Positions 8,455 through 15,002 of a DNA stretch of 25,121 bases are shown here, piece after piece (positions within the stretch are counted from its first letter, which is position 1; each line of letters starts with the position of its first letter). The stretch comes from Pleionea sp041589565. GTDB lineage: Bacteria; Pseudomonadota; Gammaproteobacteria; Enterobacterales; Kangiellaceae. Made by a program: the position numbers and the translations under genes. The stretch covers positions 1 to 25,121 of the forward strand of contig JBFHVL010000017.1 in the NCBI GenBank assembly GCA_041589565.1. Reading direction: 5' to 3'. A model generated the notes under the pieces. That model was not told the DNA's origin. It saw nothing but the letters and a program-made list of their open reading frames with translations, and ran no database searches.

Positions 8455-9615
8455 TTAAGCCGTCTCTTTAAACAGCTCGCGACCAATCAACATGCGGCGA
8501 ACTTCCGAAGTTCCCGCGCCAATTTCATACAGTTTGGCATCACGTAACAGTCGGCCAGTGGGATATTCATTAATATAACCATTTCCGCCAAGTAGTTGGA
8601 TTGCATCCAGTGCCATTTGCGTCGCTTTTTCTGCGGCATAGAGTATAACGCCTGCAGCATCTTTCCGAGTGGTTTCACCGCGGTCACAAGCTTTAGCTAC
8701 GGCATAGACATAGGCTTTACAGGCGTTCATGGTGGTGTACATATCGGCTATTTTGCCCTGTACTAACTGGAACTCACCAATCGACTGACCAAACTGCTTA
8801 CGCTCGTGAATATAGGGCACAACCACATCCATACAGGATTGCATAATGCCTAGCGGGCCTGCTGCTAAAACCAGTCGCTCATAATCGAGGCCGCTCATTA
8901 AAACTTTAACGCCTTGATTTAATTCACCTAGAATATTTTCTGCGGGAACTTCGCAGTCTTCAAATACCAGCTCGCAGGTGTTGGAGCCTCGCATGCCAAG
9001 CTTATCGAGCTTTTGTGCCGTCGAGAAACCTTTGAAGTCTTTTTCGATGATAAAAGCGGTGATACCACGAGAGCCTGCGTCAGGATCGGTTTTAGCGTAC
9101 ACAATCAATACGTCAGCATCCGGACCATTGGTGATCCACATTTTATTGCCGTTGAGCACAAAATGATCACCCTTGTTTTCAGCCCGAAGGCGCATGCTAA
9201 CCACATCAGAACCCGCACCAGGTTCACTCATGGCTAAAGCGCCAATATGCTCACCACTGCAGAGTTTGGGCAAATATTTAAGCTTTTGTTCATGGGTACC
9301 GTTTTTACGCAGCTGGTTGAGACACAGGTTTGAGTGTGCGCCATAGGAAAGACCAATGGATGCTGAACCTCGGGAAATCTCTTCCATGGCTACAACGTGT
9401 TCCAAATAGCCAAGTTCGGAGCCGCCGTACTCTTCTTCAACAGTCATACCAAGCAAACCCAACTCGCCAAACTTGGGCCAGAGTTCGTTAGGAAATTCAT
9501 TTTTCTCATCGACTAACGCCGCGATAGGGGCGATCTCTTTATCGGTAAAACCTTTTACGGTTTCGCGGATCATATCCGCGGTTTCACCAAGGTCGAAGTT
9601 TAAACTTGGAAACAT
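8455..9615 (-). CDS. liuA: Isovaleryl-CoA dehydrogenase
   Basis: A 386-aa acyl-CoA dehydrogenase converting isovaleryl-CoA to 3-methylcrotonyl-CoA. Two features identify it within the superfamily. The catalytic glutamate is expected in the S-G-L-D-Y-E-R-L-V segment (Glu246). The usual Y-E-G-T-S-E glutamate is replaced in Y-E-I-G-A-G-T-S-E-V-R-R near the C-terminus. This arrangement is known for isovaleryl-CoA dehydrogenases. The FAD loop A-M-S-E-P-G-A-G-S-D-V-V-S-M (128-141) and W-I-T-N-G are present. The ribosome binding site is strong (AAGGAAGGA). It follows liuR by 32 bp and is the first enzyme gene of the unit, as in other LiuR-controlled clusters. Confidence 0.96.
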   Translation of the reverse strand: MFPSLNFDLGETADMIRETVKGFTDKEIAPIAALVDEKNEFPNELWPKFGELGLLGMTVEEEYGGSELGYLEHVVAMEEISRGSASIGLSYGAHSNLCLNQLRKNGTHEQKLKYLPKLCSGEHIGALAMSEPGAGSDVVSMRLRAENKGDHFVLNGNKMWITNGPDADVLIVYAKTDPDAGSRGITAFIIEKDFKGFSTAQKLDKLGMRGSNTCELVFEDCEVPAENILGELNQGVKVLMSGLDYERLVLAAGPLGIMQSCMDVVVPYIHERKQFGQSIGEFQLVQGKIADMYTTMNACKAYVYAVAKACDRGETTRKDAAGVILYAAEKATQMALDAIQLLGGNGYINEYPTGRLLRDAKLYEIGAGTSEVRRMLIGRELFKETA

Positions 9616-9647
9616 CGTTGTCCTTCCTTATCGGTTAAAGGGTAGGT

Positions 9648-10052
9648 TTATACTGTGTGATAGTGATCGCTGTGCTTTCGATCACTGATTCGTTGTTCCA
9701 GATCGGCAATTTCGTCGAGCATGGAGCGAATGTCTTTAAGTTGTTGGTTTAATTGCTGTTTTCTTAATTCTATTTTGGCTAAAAGGAACTCGGTCTGCTT
9801 CTCCTCACCATGAGGAAACTGGTACAGATCGATAATTTCCTTGATTTCGGCCAGTGAAAACCCAATCCGTTTACCCCGTAGTATCAGCTGCAAACGAGTG
9901 CGATTTTTATGCGAGTACACGCGATAAGTGCCGCGTCGCTCCGGTTTGATTAACCCATACTCCTCATAATGGCGAATAGAGCGCGTCGTGATATTAAATT
10001 CGCGCGCCAGCTCGCTGATGGTATAGGTTTTGGGTGGCTTGTTTTCACTCAT
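9648..10052 (-). CDS. liuR: MerR-family regulator of leucine degradation
   Basis: A 134-aa MerR-type regulator with an N-terminal winged helix-turn-helix: Y-T-I-S-E-L-A-R-E-F-N-I-T-T-R-S-I-R-H-Y-E-E-Y-G-L-I (about 10-35), then R-R-G-T-Y-R-V-Y. A dimerisation coiled coil rich in E, K, Q and L runs from about 85 to 125. No metal-binding cysteines are present, which fits an organic ligand. In known LiuR regulons the protein controls leucine/isovalerate genes; here liuR opens the cluster and is preceded by a perfect palindrome. No Shine-Dalgarno is visible before the ATG, and the best -10-like sequences (10059-10068) would start RNA within a few bases of it, so the message may have almost no leader. 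Confidence 0.9.
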   Translation of the reverse strand: MSENKPPKTYTISELAREFNITTRSIRHYEEYGLIKPERRGTYRVYSHKNRTRLQLILRGKRIGFSLAEIKEIIDLYQFPHGEEKQTEFLLAKIELRKQQLNQQLKDIRSMLDEIADLEQRISDRKHSDHYHTV

Positions 10053-10067
10053 GGGACTATTTTAGAT

Positions 10068-10091
10068 AACCTTTACGTTAACGTAAAGGTT
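10068..10091. promoter_or_regulatory. Probable LiuR operator (perfect 24-bp palindrome)
   Basis: The arm AACCTTTACGTT is followed at once by its exact reverse complement, giving 24 bp with no mismatch and no spacer. Its inner edge is 15 bp upstream of the liuR ATG. The TTTACG/CGTAAA core resembles the LiuR motif described in comparative studies of proteobacteria (from memory, not searched). I found no second copy in this window, so the distal liu genes either depend on read-through or have a different control. Confidence 0.8.
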
Positions 10092-10500
10092 TCGCTGGTC
10101 ACATCTGTGTAATTCAGCTAAACGATTTGGTTACGCAACGCAGCAAGGTATCTTCTGAACAAAAAAATTTTAAAAAGATGATTTTTACCAGTTATAAGCT
10201 GACCTAGTGTTTCTATGTGCCTGAATATAGGGCAATTCTTATCAATACGGGTAACTATGTTGAGATAAATGAGCAATAGGCGGCAAGTTGTCTTAATGTT
10301 GTTCGAAAATAAAAGATAGTGTCCTTAAGTGTCTGAATAATAAACGATAAAGTGTTTTGTAAATGGCATCTAACCTTGCTCATTTATTGGTTTTGTCGAT
10401 TAATCGAGTATTTTTTATAGCGAATTTTTATTGGAAGTTCCGGTCAATAGCTTCTAAGTTCATACTATATGTGGATGTAAGGTTTAGCTGTCCTTCAATG
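10092..10500. other. Intergenic AT-rich stretch without a recognisable gene
   Basis: About 400 bp between the liuR operator and the rmf leader. I see no coding region on either strand with a plausible start signal. A 12-bp perfect palindrome (TCGATTAATCGA, 10396-10407) lies inside it. It probably holds the upstream control region of rmf, whose expression is growth-phase controlled in enterics, but I cannot name a binding site. Confidence 0.6.
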
Positions 10501-10526
10501 TTAATGAGAATGAACGAGCTCATTAA
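10501..10526 (+). repeat. Inverted repeat in the rmf upstream region
   Basis: TTAATGAG (10501-10508) and CTCATTAA (10519-10526) form an 8-bp perfect stem with a 10-base loop, 96 bp before the rmf start. Further small hairpins follow (for example ACCTC/GAGGT at 10571-10585). It may be an operator or part of a structured leader. Confidence 0.45.
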
Positions 10527-10621
10527 CCGAATTTGAAATCGGCCCTTGCATCCGCACCAGTTCCACTCGCACCTCATTCAGAGGTACGAAATCGGTCAAC
10601 AACAAGAGGGGAAGCCTATCT

Positions 10622-10795
10622 ATGAAAAGACAAAAGCGCGATCGTCTGGAAAGAGCCCATTCTCGAGGATATCAAGCAGGATTGGTTGGCAAGTCGAGAG
10701 AGCAGTGTCCTTACAATACTCTCGATGCAAAAGAACACTGGTTAGGCGGTTGGCGTGAGGCAAGATCGGTCGTTGGAAGCGGAATTCCAGGTTAA
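10622..10795 (+). CDS. rmf: Ribosome modulation factor
   Basis: A 57-aa protein beginning MKRQKRDRLERAHSRGYQAG. From memory the first 13 residues match the E. coli protein exactly, and the rest keeps C-P-Y-N-T-L and W-L-G-G-W-R-E-A. E. coli Rmf has 55 residues, so length is normal. Rmf binds the small subunit near the mRNA exit channel and drives 70S ribosomes into inactive 100S dimers in stationary phase or starvation. The ribosome binding site GAGGGGA lies about 9 nt before the ATG. The C-terminal tail (S-V-V-G-S-G-I-P-G) differs from the enteric one. The gene is monocistronic: a long gap precedes it and a strong terminator follows. It is short enough to be missed by length-filtered gene calling. 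Confidence 0.95.
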   Translation: MKRQKRDRLERAHSRGYQAGLVGKSREQCPYNTLDAKEHWLGGWREARSVVGSGIPG

Positions 10796-10829
10796 AGAAT
10801 CCATAATCAACAGTTCTATTTGTAAAAAT

Positions 10830-10869
10830 CACACTCAGGTGTGTGTTAATAACGGCCCATTCAGCCGTT
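10830..10869 (+). other. Two small hairpins in the rmf 3' region
   Basis: CACAC/GTGTG with a 4-nt loop (10830-10843) and AACGGC/GCCGTT with a 7-nt loop (10851-10869), between the rmf stop and its terminator. Stacked 3' hairpins of this sort can protect a small stable mRNA from 3' exonucleases. That role is inferred. Confidence 0.4.
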
Positions 10870-10873
10870 CTAG

Positions 10874-10902
10874 CCCCGCAAACCCTGCGGGGTTTTTATT
10901 TG
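10874..10902 (+). terminator. Intrinsic terminator of rmf
   Basis: Perfect 7-bp stem CCCCGCA / TGCGGGG with a 5-nt loop, followed by TTTTTATTT. It separates rmf from the nadA promoter. Confidence 0.9.
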
Positions 10903-10926
10903 GGAATGGAAAGTGCATTTGTTATT

Positions 10927-10955
10927 TTTAAACTCCGTCAATAAAACGGTATAAT
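10927..10955 (+). promoter_or_regulatory. Sigma-70 promoter of nadA
   Basis: A consensus -10 (TATAAT, 10950-10955) stands 17 bp after TTTAAA (10927-10932), which matches the -35 consensus at four of six positions. It predicts RNA start near 10962, about 26 nt before the nadA start codon. No NadR- or NrtR-type operator is evident. Confidence 0.75.
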
Positions 10956-10987
10956 ACTCGGATTCTTGACCAGTCCGGACCCGTCGG

Positions 10988-12016
10988 ATGAATGCTGTAG
11001 CACCAACAATTGAAATAGACGTTCCTTTACCCGTTCCCCCCAAAGCGCTTGATGATGAACAAAAAAGTGCGTTTCGTGACAAGATCCATCGTGAGCTTGG
11101 AAAGCACAATGCTGTGCTGATTGCGCATTATTACACGGACCCTGAAATTCAGGCACTGGCCGAAGAAACTGGTGGATTTGTGGGTGACTCTCTGGAAATG
11201 GCCAAGTTTGGTGCTAGTCATGAAGCCAAAACGTTAATTATTGCTGGCGTTAAGTTTATGGGCGAAACAGCCAAAATACTGAGCCCCGAAAAGCGGGTGA
11301 TCATGCCGACCCTGGAAGCCACCTGTTCACTCGATTTGGGCTGTCCGGAAAAAGAATTTTCTGAGTTTTGCGATCAGCATCCCGAGCGTACGGTTGTCGT
11401 ATACGCCAATACCTCTGCAGCGGTTAAAGCGCGCGCTGATTGGGTGATTACCAGCTCGATTGCCGTAGATGTGGTTGAGTATTTGGATGCTCGCGGCGAA
11501 AAGCTCATTTGGGCGCCGGATCGTCACCTGGGAAGTTACATACAAAAGCAAACGGGTGCTGATATGGTGCTGTGGCAAGGTCACTGCATTGTGCATGATG
11601 AGTTTAAACATAAAGCGCTGGAGCAGACCATCGCTTTGCATCCGGATGCTGCAGTTTTAGTTCATCCGGAGTCACCAGAAAGTGTTATTCGACTCGCCGA
11701 TGTTGTTGGATCAACGTCGCAGTTGATACGAGCAGCAAAAGAAATTCCACAACAAAAAATAATCGTGGCAACCGATAAAGGCATTTTCTTTAAAATGCAG
11801 CAAGCTGCGCCCGATAAGGAGCTGATCATTGCGCCAACGGCTGGCGAAGGGGCAACTTGTCGTAGTTGCGCTCACTGCCCCTGGATGAAAATGAACGTGC
11901 TGGAAAATCTATCAACTGTTTTTGAGCGTAAAGGAGTTGATATCGAAGTGGATCCTGCCATTGCAGAAAAAGCATTAAAACCACTGACAAGAATGGTAGA
12001 GTTTGTAAATCGATAA
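10988..12016 (+). CDS. nadA: Quinolinate synthase A
   Basis: A 342-aa Fe-S enzyme that condenses iminoaspartate with dihydroxyacetone phosphate to quinolinate in de novo NAD synthesis, in the cytoplasm. The three [4Fe-4S] ligands known from E. coli (113, 200, 297) fall at the same numbers here: Cys113 in E-A-T-C-S-L-D, Cys200 in W-Q-G-H-C-I-V-H and Cys297 in C-R-S-C-A-H-C-P-W-M. The H-Y-Y-T-D-P-E-I-Q and G-D-S-L-E-M segments are typical. The ribosome binding site is poor (only a GG a few bases before ATG), but the promoter position and the length argue for this start. nadB is not adjacent. The gene is flanked by a terminator upstream and by an exported methyltransferase-like gene 42 bp downstream. 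Confidence 0.97.
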   Translation: MNAVAPTIEIDVPLPVPPKALDDEQKSAFRDKIHRELGKHNAVLIAHYYTDPEIQALAEETGGFVGDSLEMAKFGASHEAKTLIIAGVKFMGETAKILSPEKRVIMPTLEATCSLDLGCPEKEFSEFCDQHPERTVVVYANTSAAVKARADWVITSSIAVDVVEYLDARGEKLIWAPDRHLGSYIQKQTGADMVLWQGHCIVHDEFKHKALEQTIALHPDAAVLVHPESPESVIRLADVVGSTSQLIRAAKEIPQQKIIVATDKGIFFKMQQAAPDKELIIAPTAGEGATCRSCAHCPWMKMNVLENLSTVFERKGVDIEVDPAIAEKALKPLTRMVEFVNR

Positions 12017-12058
12017 GAATAAATCTGAATACTTTTTAAATACTGTAGGGAGAATAAG

Positions 12059-12910
12059 ATGAATAAAGCAGTAAAGAGCAGGGGACTTAATAAAGGTCCT
12101 TCACTAGTCAAACAATTTACACTGGGGATGTTAGCCGCTGCATCGCTTTCGGTTGCAGCTAACAGCCTAGAGCTCGTAGTTGCAGGTGAGCATCGAAGTG
12201 ACGCTGCTAAAGCGCGCGATGAATATCGTCATCCTGTTCAAACGCTGGAATTTTTTGACGTAAAACCTAATATGACTGTGGTCGAAATATCACCGGGTGG
12301 TGGTTGGTACACTGACATTTTGGCGCCTTTATTGAAAGACAAAGGACGTTTAATTGCGGCGCATTTCGATCCTGAGTCCGATGTAGAGTACTATCAAAAA
12401 TCACTGAAAAATTTTCGCGAAAAAATTGCCAATAAAGACGTTTATGGCAACGTAGAACTTTCCGTTTTTGCTCCTCCCGCAAAGGTTGATATTGCACCAG
12501 AGAACAGCGCGGATCGTGTACTGACTTTCCGCAATGTGCACAATTGGTATATTCGTGGTGGTGAAGAGTCCGTTTCGGCAGCGTTTGAAAGCTTTTTCAA
12601 AGCACTGAAGCCCGGCGGTATTTTGGGAGTGGTGGAGCATCGTATGCCAGAGTCTATGGATCAAGAAGGGAATAAACGATCCGGCTATGTGAAGCAGAGT
12701 TTGGTGATTAAGTGGGCTGAAGCTGCGGGCTTTAAACTGTTGGGAGCATCGGAAATTAATGCTAATCCAAAGGACACAGCTGATCACCCCAAAGGCGTCT
12801 GGACTCTACCTCCTGGATTACGACTGGGCGACGAAGAGCGCGAGAAATATCTGGCCATCGGTGAAAGTGATCGTATGACGCTAAAATTTGTTAAGTTAGC
12901 AGACAAGTAA
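12059..12910 (+). CDS. Methyltransferase-fold protein with an export signal
   Basis: A 283-aa protein with a class I SAM-methyltransferase core: motif I is V-V-E-I-S-P-G-G-G-W-Y (about 74-84), followed by an A-A-H-F-D-P acidic-loop equivalent and L-K-P-G-G-I-L-G-V-V-E-H near 180-192. It matches the uncharacterised predicted methyltransferase group of COG4798 type, as I recall it. The N-terminus has a basic stretch, a hydrophobic run T-L-G-M-L-A-A-A-S-L-S-V-A-A and a plausible signal-peptidase site near 34-35, so it is probably periplasmic. That is odd for an enzyme needing S-adenosylmethionine. A good ribosome binding site (GGGAGA) lies 5 nt before ATG. It starts 42 bp after nadA with no terminator between, so it may share that transcript, and a bidirectional terminator follows. 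No function is assigned. Confidence 0.85.
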   Translation: MNKAVKSRGLNKGPSLVKQFTLGMLAAASLSVAANSLELVVAGEHRSDAAKARDEYRHPVQTLEFFDVKPNMTVVEISPGGGWYTDILAPLLKDKGRLIAAHFDPESDVEYYQKSLKNFREKIANKDVYGNVELSVFAPPAKVDIAPENSADRVLTFRNVHNWYIRGGEESVSAAFESFFKALKPGGILGVVEHRMPESMDQEGNKRSGYVKQSLVIKWAEAAGFKLLGASEINANPKDTADHPKGVWTLPPGLRLGDEEREKYLAIGESDRMTLKFVKLADK

Positions 12911-12934
12911 TTAGCTGAGGTGAGCACAGAAACG

Positions 12935-12962
12935 AAAAAAGCCGGGTTTTCCCGGCTTTTTT
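12935..12962. terminator. Bidirectional terminator between the methyltransferase-like gene and pilU
   Basis: GCCGGG (12941-12946) and CCCGGC (12951-12956) with a TTTT loop, flanked by six A on the left and six T on the right. It therefore works for the plus-strand gene ending at 12910 and for pilU, which ends at 12976 on the minus strand. Confidence 0.93.
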
Positions 12963-12975
12963 GTTGGTAAAACAC

Positions 12976-14103
12976 TTAAAGCTTAGTTTTAAAGCTAGGT
13001 CCATCACTTGGTTTTTTCTTTTGCAACCCAGATGTTTTTGTACCACTTTCAGCCAGACGCATTTTAAGGTTAAGGTCCGTTTTAGACTCGGCAAAATGAA
13101 GTGCATCTTCGCGCGTAATAATCTTTTGTCGATACAGTTTGAACAAACACTGATCAAAAGTCATCATGCCGTCGGCAGCATGGTTTTCGATGGCTTTTCT
13201 AAGTTCTTCCAAAGAACCTTTTTGAATGATTTCAACAATATCAGGTGCTTTCATTAATATCTCGTGAGCGGCCACGCGCTGTCCAGTATTACTACGCACC
13301 AGTCTTTGCGACACTATTCCATTCAGCACACTGGATAGTTCTTTCATTACGGTCCCACGCATATCCGATGGGAACAGATTGCGAATGCGCTCCAGTACCT
13401 GTTTTGCGTTATTTCCGTGAATGGTTGCTAAACACAGATGTCCTGTTTGCGCGTAGGAGAGCGCGTATTCCATGGCTTCCTGATCGCGAATTTCACCAAT
13501 CAGAATAACATCGGGAGCTTCTCGCATCGCATTTTTCAAAGCATTATGGTAGTTCTTGGTATCGACGCCAATTTCCCGTTGATCGATGATCGACATTTTA
13601 TGCTCATGCAAAAACTCGATCGGATCTTCGATGGTCAATATATGGCTGGTATCTCGTCGGTTACGATAATCAATCATAGCAGCGAGAGTAGTAGACTTAC
13701 CTGAGCCGGTAGGGCCACACACCAAAACCAGACCGCTACGGCCCATCACCAGATCTTTAAGCGGTGCAGGGAGTTTAAGATCGTCAATACTCGGGATATC
13801 GGATTTGATGTGGCGCATCACCATGCCAACTTCACCCCGTTGCATAAATACATTCACCCGGAAGCGTCCAATGTCTTCAACCGAAATTGCGAAGTTAAGC
13901 TCCCACTCTTCTTCGAACTCCCGGACCTGCTGCTCGTCCATCAGACTGTAAGCAATCTCTTTAATCGCTCCAGGAGGCAGTGGTCCTTGACCCATTGGGG
14001 TTGAGACACCTTCAATTTTCATATGCGGAGGAGCGCCAGTACTGAAAAACAAGTCTGAAGCAGAGCGTTCAGCCATCAATCGTAGCAATAACTTAATATC
14101 CAC
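12976..14103 (-). CDS. pilU: Type IV pilus retraction ATPase PilU
   Basis: A 375-aa secretion-type ATPase. Motifs in order: N-terminal L-L-R-L-M-A-E-R-S-A-S-D-L-F (6-19), Walker A G-P-T-G-S-G-K-S-T (130-138), Asp box I-L-T-I-E-D-P-I-E-F (155-164), Walker B V-I-L-I-G-E (199-204) and His box G-H-L-C-L-A-T-I-H-G-N-N-A (221-233). The N-terminus and the A-Q-T-G-H-L-C-L-A-T-I-H-G-N-N-A run resemble PilU more than PilT. PilU works with PilT to depolymerise pilin during twitching motility and DNA uptake. The start codon is GTG, with AAGGTAA about 9 nt upstream. pilT, usually adjacent, is absent from the window. The last 25 residues are basic and probably disordered. Confidence 0.92.
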   Translation of the reverse strand: MDIKLLLRLMAERSASDLFFSTGAPPHMKIEGVSTPMGQGPLPPGAIKEIAYSLMDEQQVREFEEEWELNFAISVEDIGRFRVNVFMQRGEVGMVMRHIKSDIPSIDDLKLPAPLKDLVMGRSGLVLVCGPTGSGKSTTLAAMIDYRNRRDTSHILTIEDPIEFLHEHKMSIIDQREIGVDTKNYHNALKNAMREAPDVILIGEIRDQEAMEYALSYAQTGHLCLATIHGNNAKQVLERIRNLFPSDMRGTVMKELSSVLNGIVSQRLVRSNTGQRVAAHEILMKAPDIVEIIQKGSLEELRKAIENHAADGMMTFDQCLFKLYRQKIITREDALHFAESKTDLNLKMRLAESGTKTSGLQKKKPSDGPSFKTKL

Positions 14104-14236
14104 GGTTCGATTACCTTAGTTAATGATTTTTATCGAATTTCAGGAAGAGAGAGGTTCATCTTTAACAGTTTAGACAATTAAGAGCAATAGTTCTGAAAAA
14201 ATCCCTTTCGATTAAGGGGAAAATTGACTTAACCCA

Positions 14237-14265
14237 TTGTCAAAGGCTGTTTAATTGCATATAGT
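14237..14265 (+). promoter_or_regulatory. tRNA-Ser promoter with GC-rich discriminator
   Basis: TTGTCA (14237-14242) and TATAGT (14260-14265), each five of six to consensus, with a 17-bp spacer. The following TAGCGCCC is the GC-rich discriminator typical of stringently controlled stable RNA promoters. RNA should start near 14272, giving a leader of about 39 nt with a small CCAAC/GTTGG hairpin (14285-14297). Confidence 0.85.
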
Positions 14266-14310
14266 TAGCGCCCTCTAAAAATCGCCAACTCAGTTGGATG
14301 GTTTTTATAC

Positions 14311-14401
14311 GGTGAGATGGCCGAGCGGTTGAAGGCGCACGCCTGGAAAGCGTGTATAGGTTAATAGCTTATCGAGGGTTCGAATCCCTCTCTCACCGCC
14401 A
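14311..14401 (+). tRNA. tRNA-Ser (anticodon GGA)
   Basis: A complete type II tRNA with the CCA encoded (14399-14401). The acceptor arms GGTGAGA and TCTCACC pair perfectly with discriminator G. The D-arm has G-C-C-G-A-G-C-G-G-T-T-G-A-A-G-G-C. The anticodon stem-loop A-C-G-C-C-T-G-G-A-A-A-G-C-G-T gives anticodon GGA (reads UCC/UCU). The long variable arm spans about 14360-14374, and the T-arm GAGGG-TTCGAAT-CCCTC is standard. It is alone, not in a tRNA cluster, has its own promoter, and is followed by an unusual array of repeats. Confidence 0.97.
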
Positions 14402-14402
14402 G

Positions 14403-14445
14403 ATAAACAAAAGCGCCCAGACTCGTTCTGGGCGCTTTTGTTTAT
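14403..14445 (+). terminator. Terminator hairpin with 19-bp perfect stem directly after tRNA-Ser
   Basis: The 19-base left arm (14403-14421) and right arm (14427-14445) are exact reverse complements around a CTCGT loop. The stem core is AGCGCCCAGA, flanked by A-rich and T-rich outer arms. It begins one base after the encoded CCA, so it may also guide 3' processing. The symmetric A/T flanks make it bidirectional. Confidence 0.92.
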
Positions 14446-14455
14446 AGGGTTGTTA

Positions 14456-14488
14456 AGGCGTTTGGTTCGCAAACGTTCGACCAAATTG
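14456..14488 (+). repeat. tRNA-Ser trailer repeat X, copy 1
   Basis: A 33-bp unit beginning AGGCGTTTGGTTCGC and ending GTTCGACCAAATTG. Copy 2 (14645-14677) has the same length and differs at a handful of positions. Copy 3 (14962-14992) is more diverged. The last bases (CCAAATTG) pair with CAATTTGG at the start of repeat Y copy 1. Confidence 0.8.
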
Positions 14489-14492
14489 TATG

Positions 14493-14567
14493 GAACAATT
14501 TGGGACGGCCTCAGGCCGGTCCCGCAGGGACGAGCCACATGGAGGTGGCGAGCAATCCCTCTCTCCA
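14493..14567 (+). repeat. tRNA-Ser trailer repeat Y, copy 1, ending in a tRNA 3'-end imitation
   Basis: The first 46 bases match copy 2 (14830-14875) at 44 positions and hold the self-complementary GGCCTCAGGCC. The unit ends AATCCCTCTCTCCA (14554-14567). The first 12 of those bases are identical to the T-arm/acceptor strand of the tRNA (14383-14394), and CCA follows. Confidence 0.8.
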
Positions 14568-14644
14568 AGATCATTCATTTATAAAAAAAACAATCCTAAA
14601 GCCGGATTAAATACAGCTGGCCTTTTTCATTTATAAGGTTGCGT

Positions 14645-14677
14645 AGGCGGTTGGTTCGCTTTTGTTCGACAAAATTG
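14645..14677 (+). repeat. tRNA-Ser trailer repeat X, copy 2
   Basis: Begins AGGCGGTTGGTTCGCTTTTG and ends GTTCGACAAAATTG. It is preceded by a weak hairpin plus T-run (14599-14627) that corresponds in position to the terminator between the tRNA and copy 1. It is followed by CAATTTT, which can pair back to AAAATTG. Confidence 0.8.
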
Positions 14678-14829
14678 CCGGGAGCAATTTTGAACATCGC
14701 TTTAGCGATGGCCCGAAGGGCGAAGGGCAGGAAGCCCGGAGTAATCCCAGTTAAAACTCGGAGTGATTCAAATTGCCGGCAGAAATTGTTCCCGACAATT
14801 TTCTGCATTTCCACCATCCATGGAGGTCA
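14678..14829 (+). other. Hairpin-rich insert between repeat X2 and repeat Y2
   Basis: About 150 bp absent from the first repeat unit, where X and Y are only 4 bp apart. It contains several small inverted repeats: ATCGC/GCGAT (14696-14709), GCCC/GGGC, and GCAGAAATTG with CAATTTTCTGC (14780-14806). No ORF with a start signal is seen. It may be a later insertion or a fragment of another structured repeat. Confidence 0.55.
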
Positions 14830-14903
14830 GAACAATTTGGGACGGCCTCAGGCCGGTCACGCAGGGACGAGTCACAAGGATGAGGTGAGCGGTCCCTCTC
14901 TTG
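14830..14903 (+). repeat. tRNA-Ser trailer repeat Y, copy 2
   Basis: Same order as copy 1: GAACAATTTGGGACGGCC, then the GGCC palindrome, CGCAGGGACGAG and finally GGTCCCTCTCTTGA. The tRNA-like end is more degraded than in copy 1. It is followed by a CGTTA/TAACG hairpin with a T-rich tract (14925-14948), again in the terminator position. Confidence 0.8.
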
Positions 14904-14961
14904 AAATTATGTTAAAGAATTTTTCGTTAGATTAACGGTTTTTTCTTTTGTTGGATTATCG

Positions 14962-14992
14962 AGGCGGTTGGTGGGTATTTGTTCGACCAATG
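14962..14992 (+). repeat. tRNA-Ser trailer repeat X, copy 3 (diverged)
   Basis: AGGCGGTTGGTGGGTATTTG followed by TTCGACCAATG. The array ends here, about 10 bp before the stop codon of the haemoglobin gene on the other strand. Confidence 0.7.
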
Positions 14993-15002
14993 TCTCTAAT
15001 TT

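Noticed and set aside
10546..10758. 70-aa plus-strand frame overlapping rmf
   Set aside because: It is in another frame from rmf, which is certain, and it has no family resemblance or ribosome site.
10938..11221. Minus-strand frames opposite the start of nadA
   Set aside because: They are shadows of the nadA coding strand, with no family match.
12235..12800. Long minus-strand frames (128 aa, 76 aa) opposite the methyltransferase-like gene
   Set aside because: The plus-strand gene has a ribosome site, a signal peptide and conserved motifs; the opposite frames have none.
14305..14574. 89-aa minus-strand frame covering the tRNA-Ser gene (G-G-E-R-G-I-R-T-L-D motif)
   Set aside because: This is the well-known false protein read from the antisense of tRNA-Ser and its flank. 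The tRNA is complete and the frame has no start signal.
14639..14935. 98-aa and 73-aa frames on both strands within the tRNA trailer repeats
   Set aside because: They run through repeats and hairpins and differ between repeat copies. A structured RNA or a scar explains the region better.
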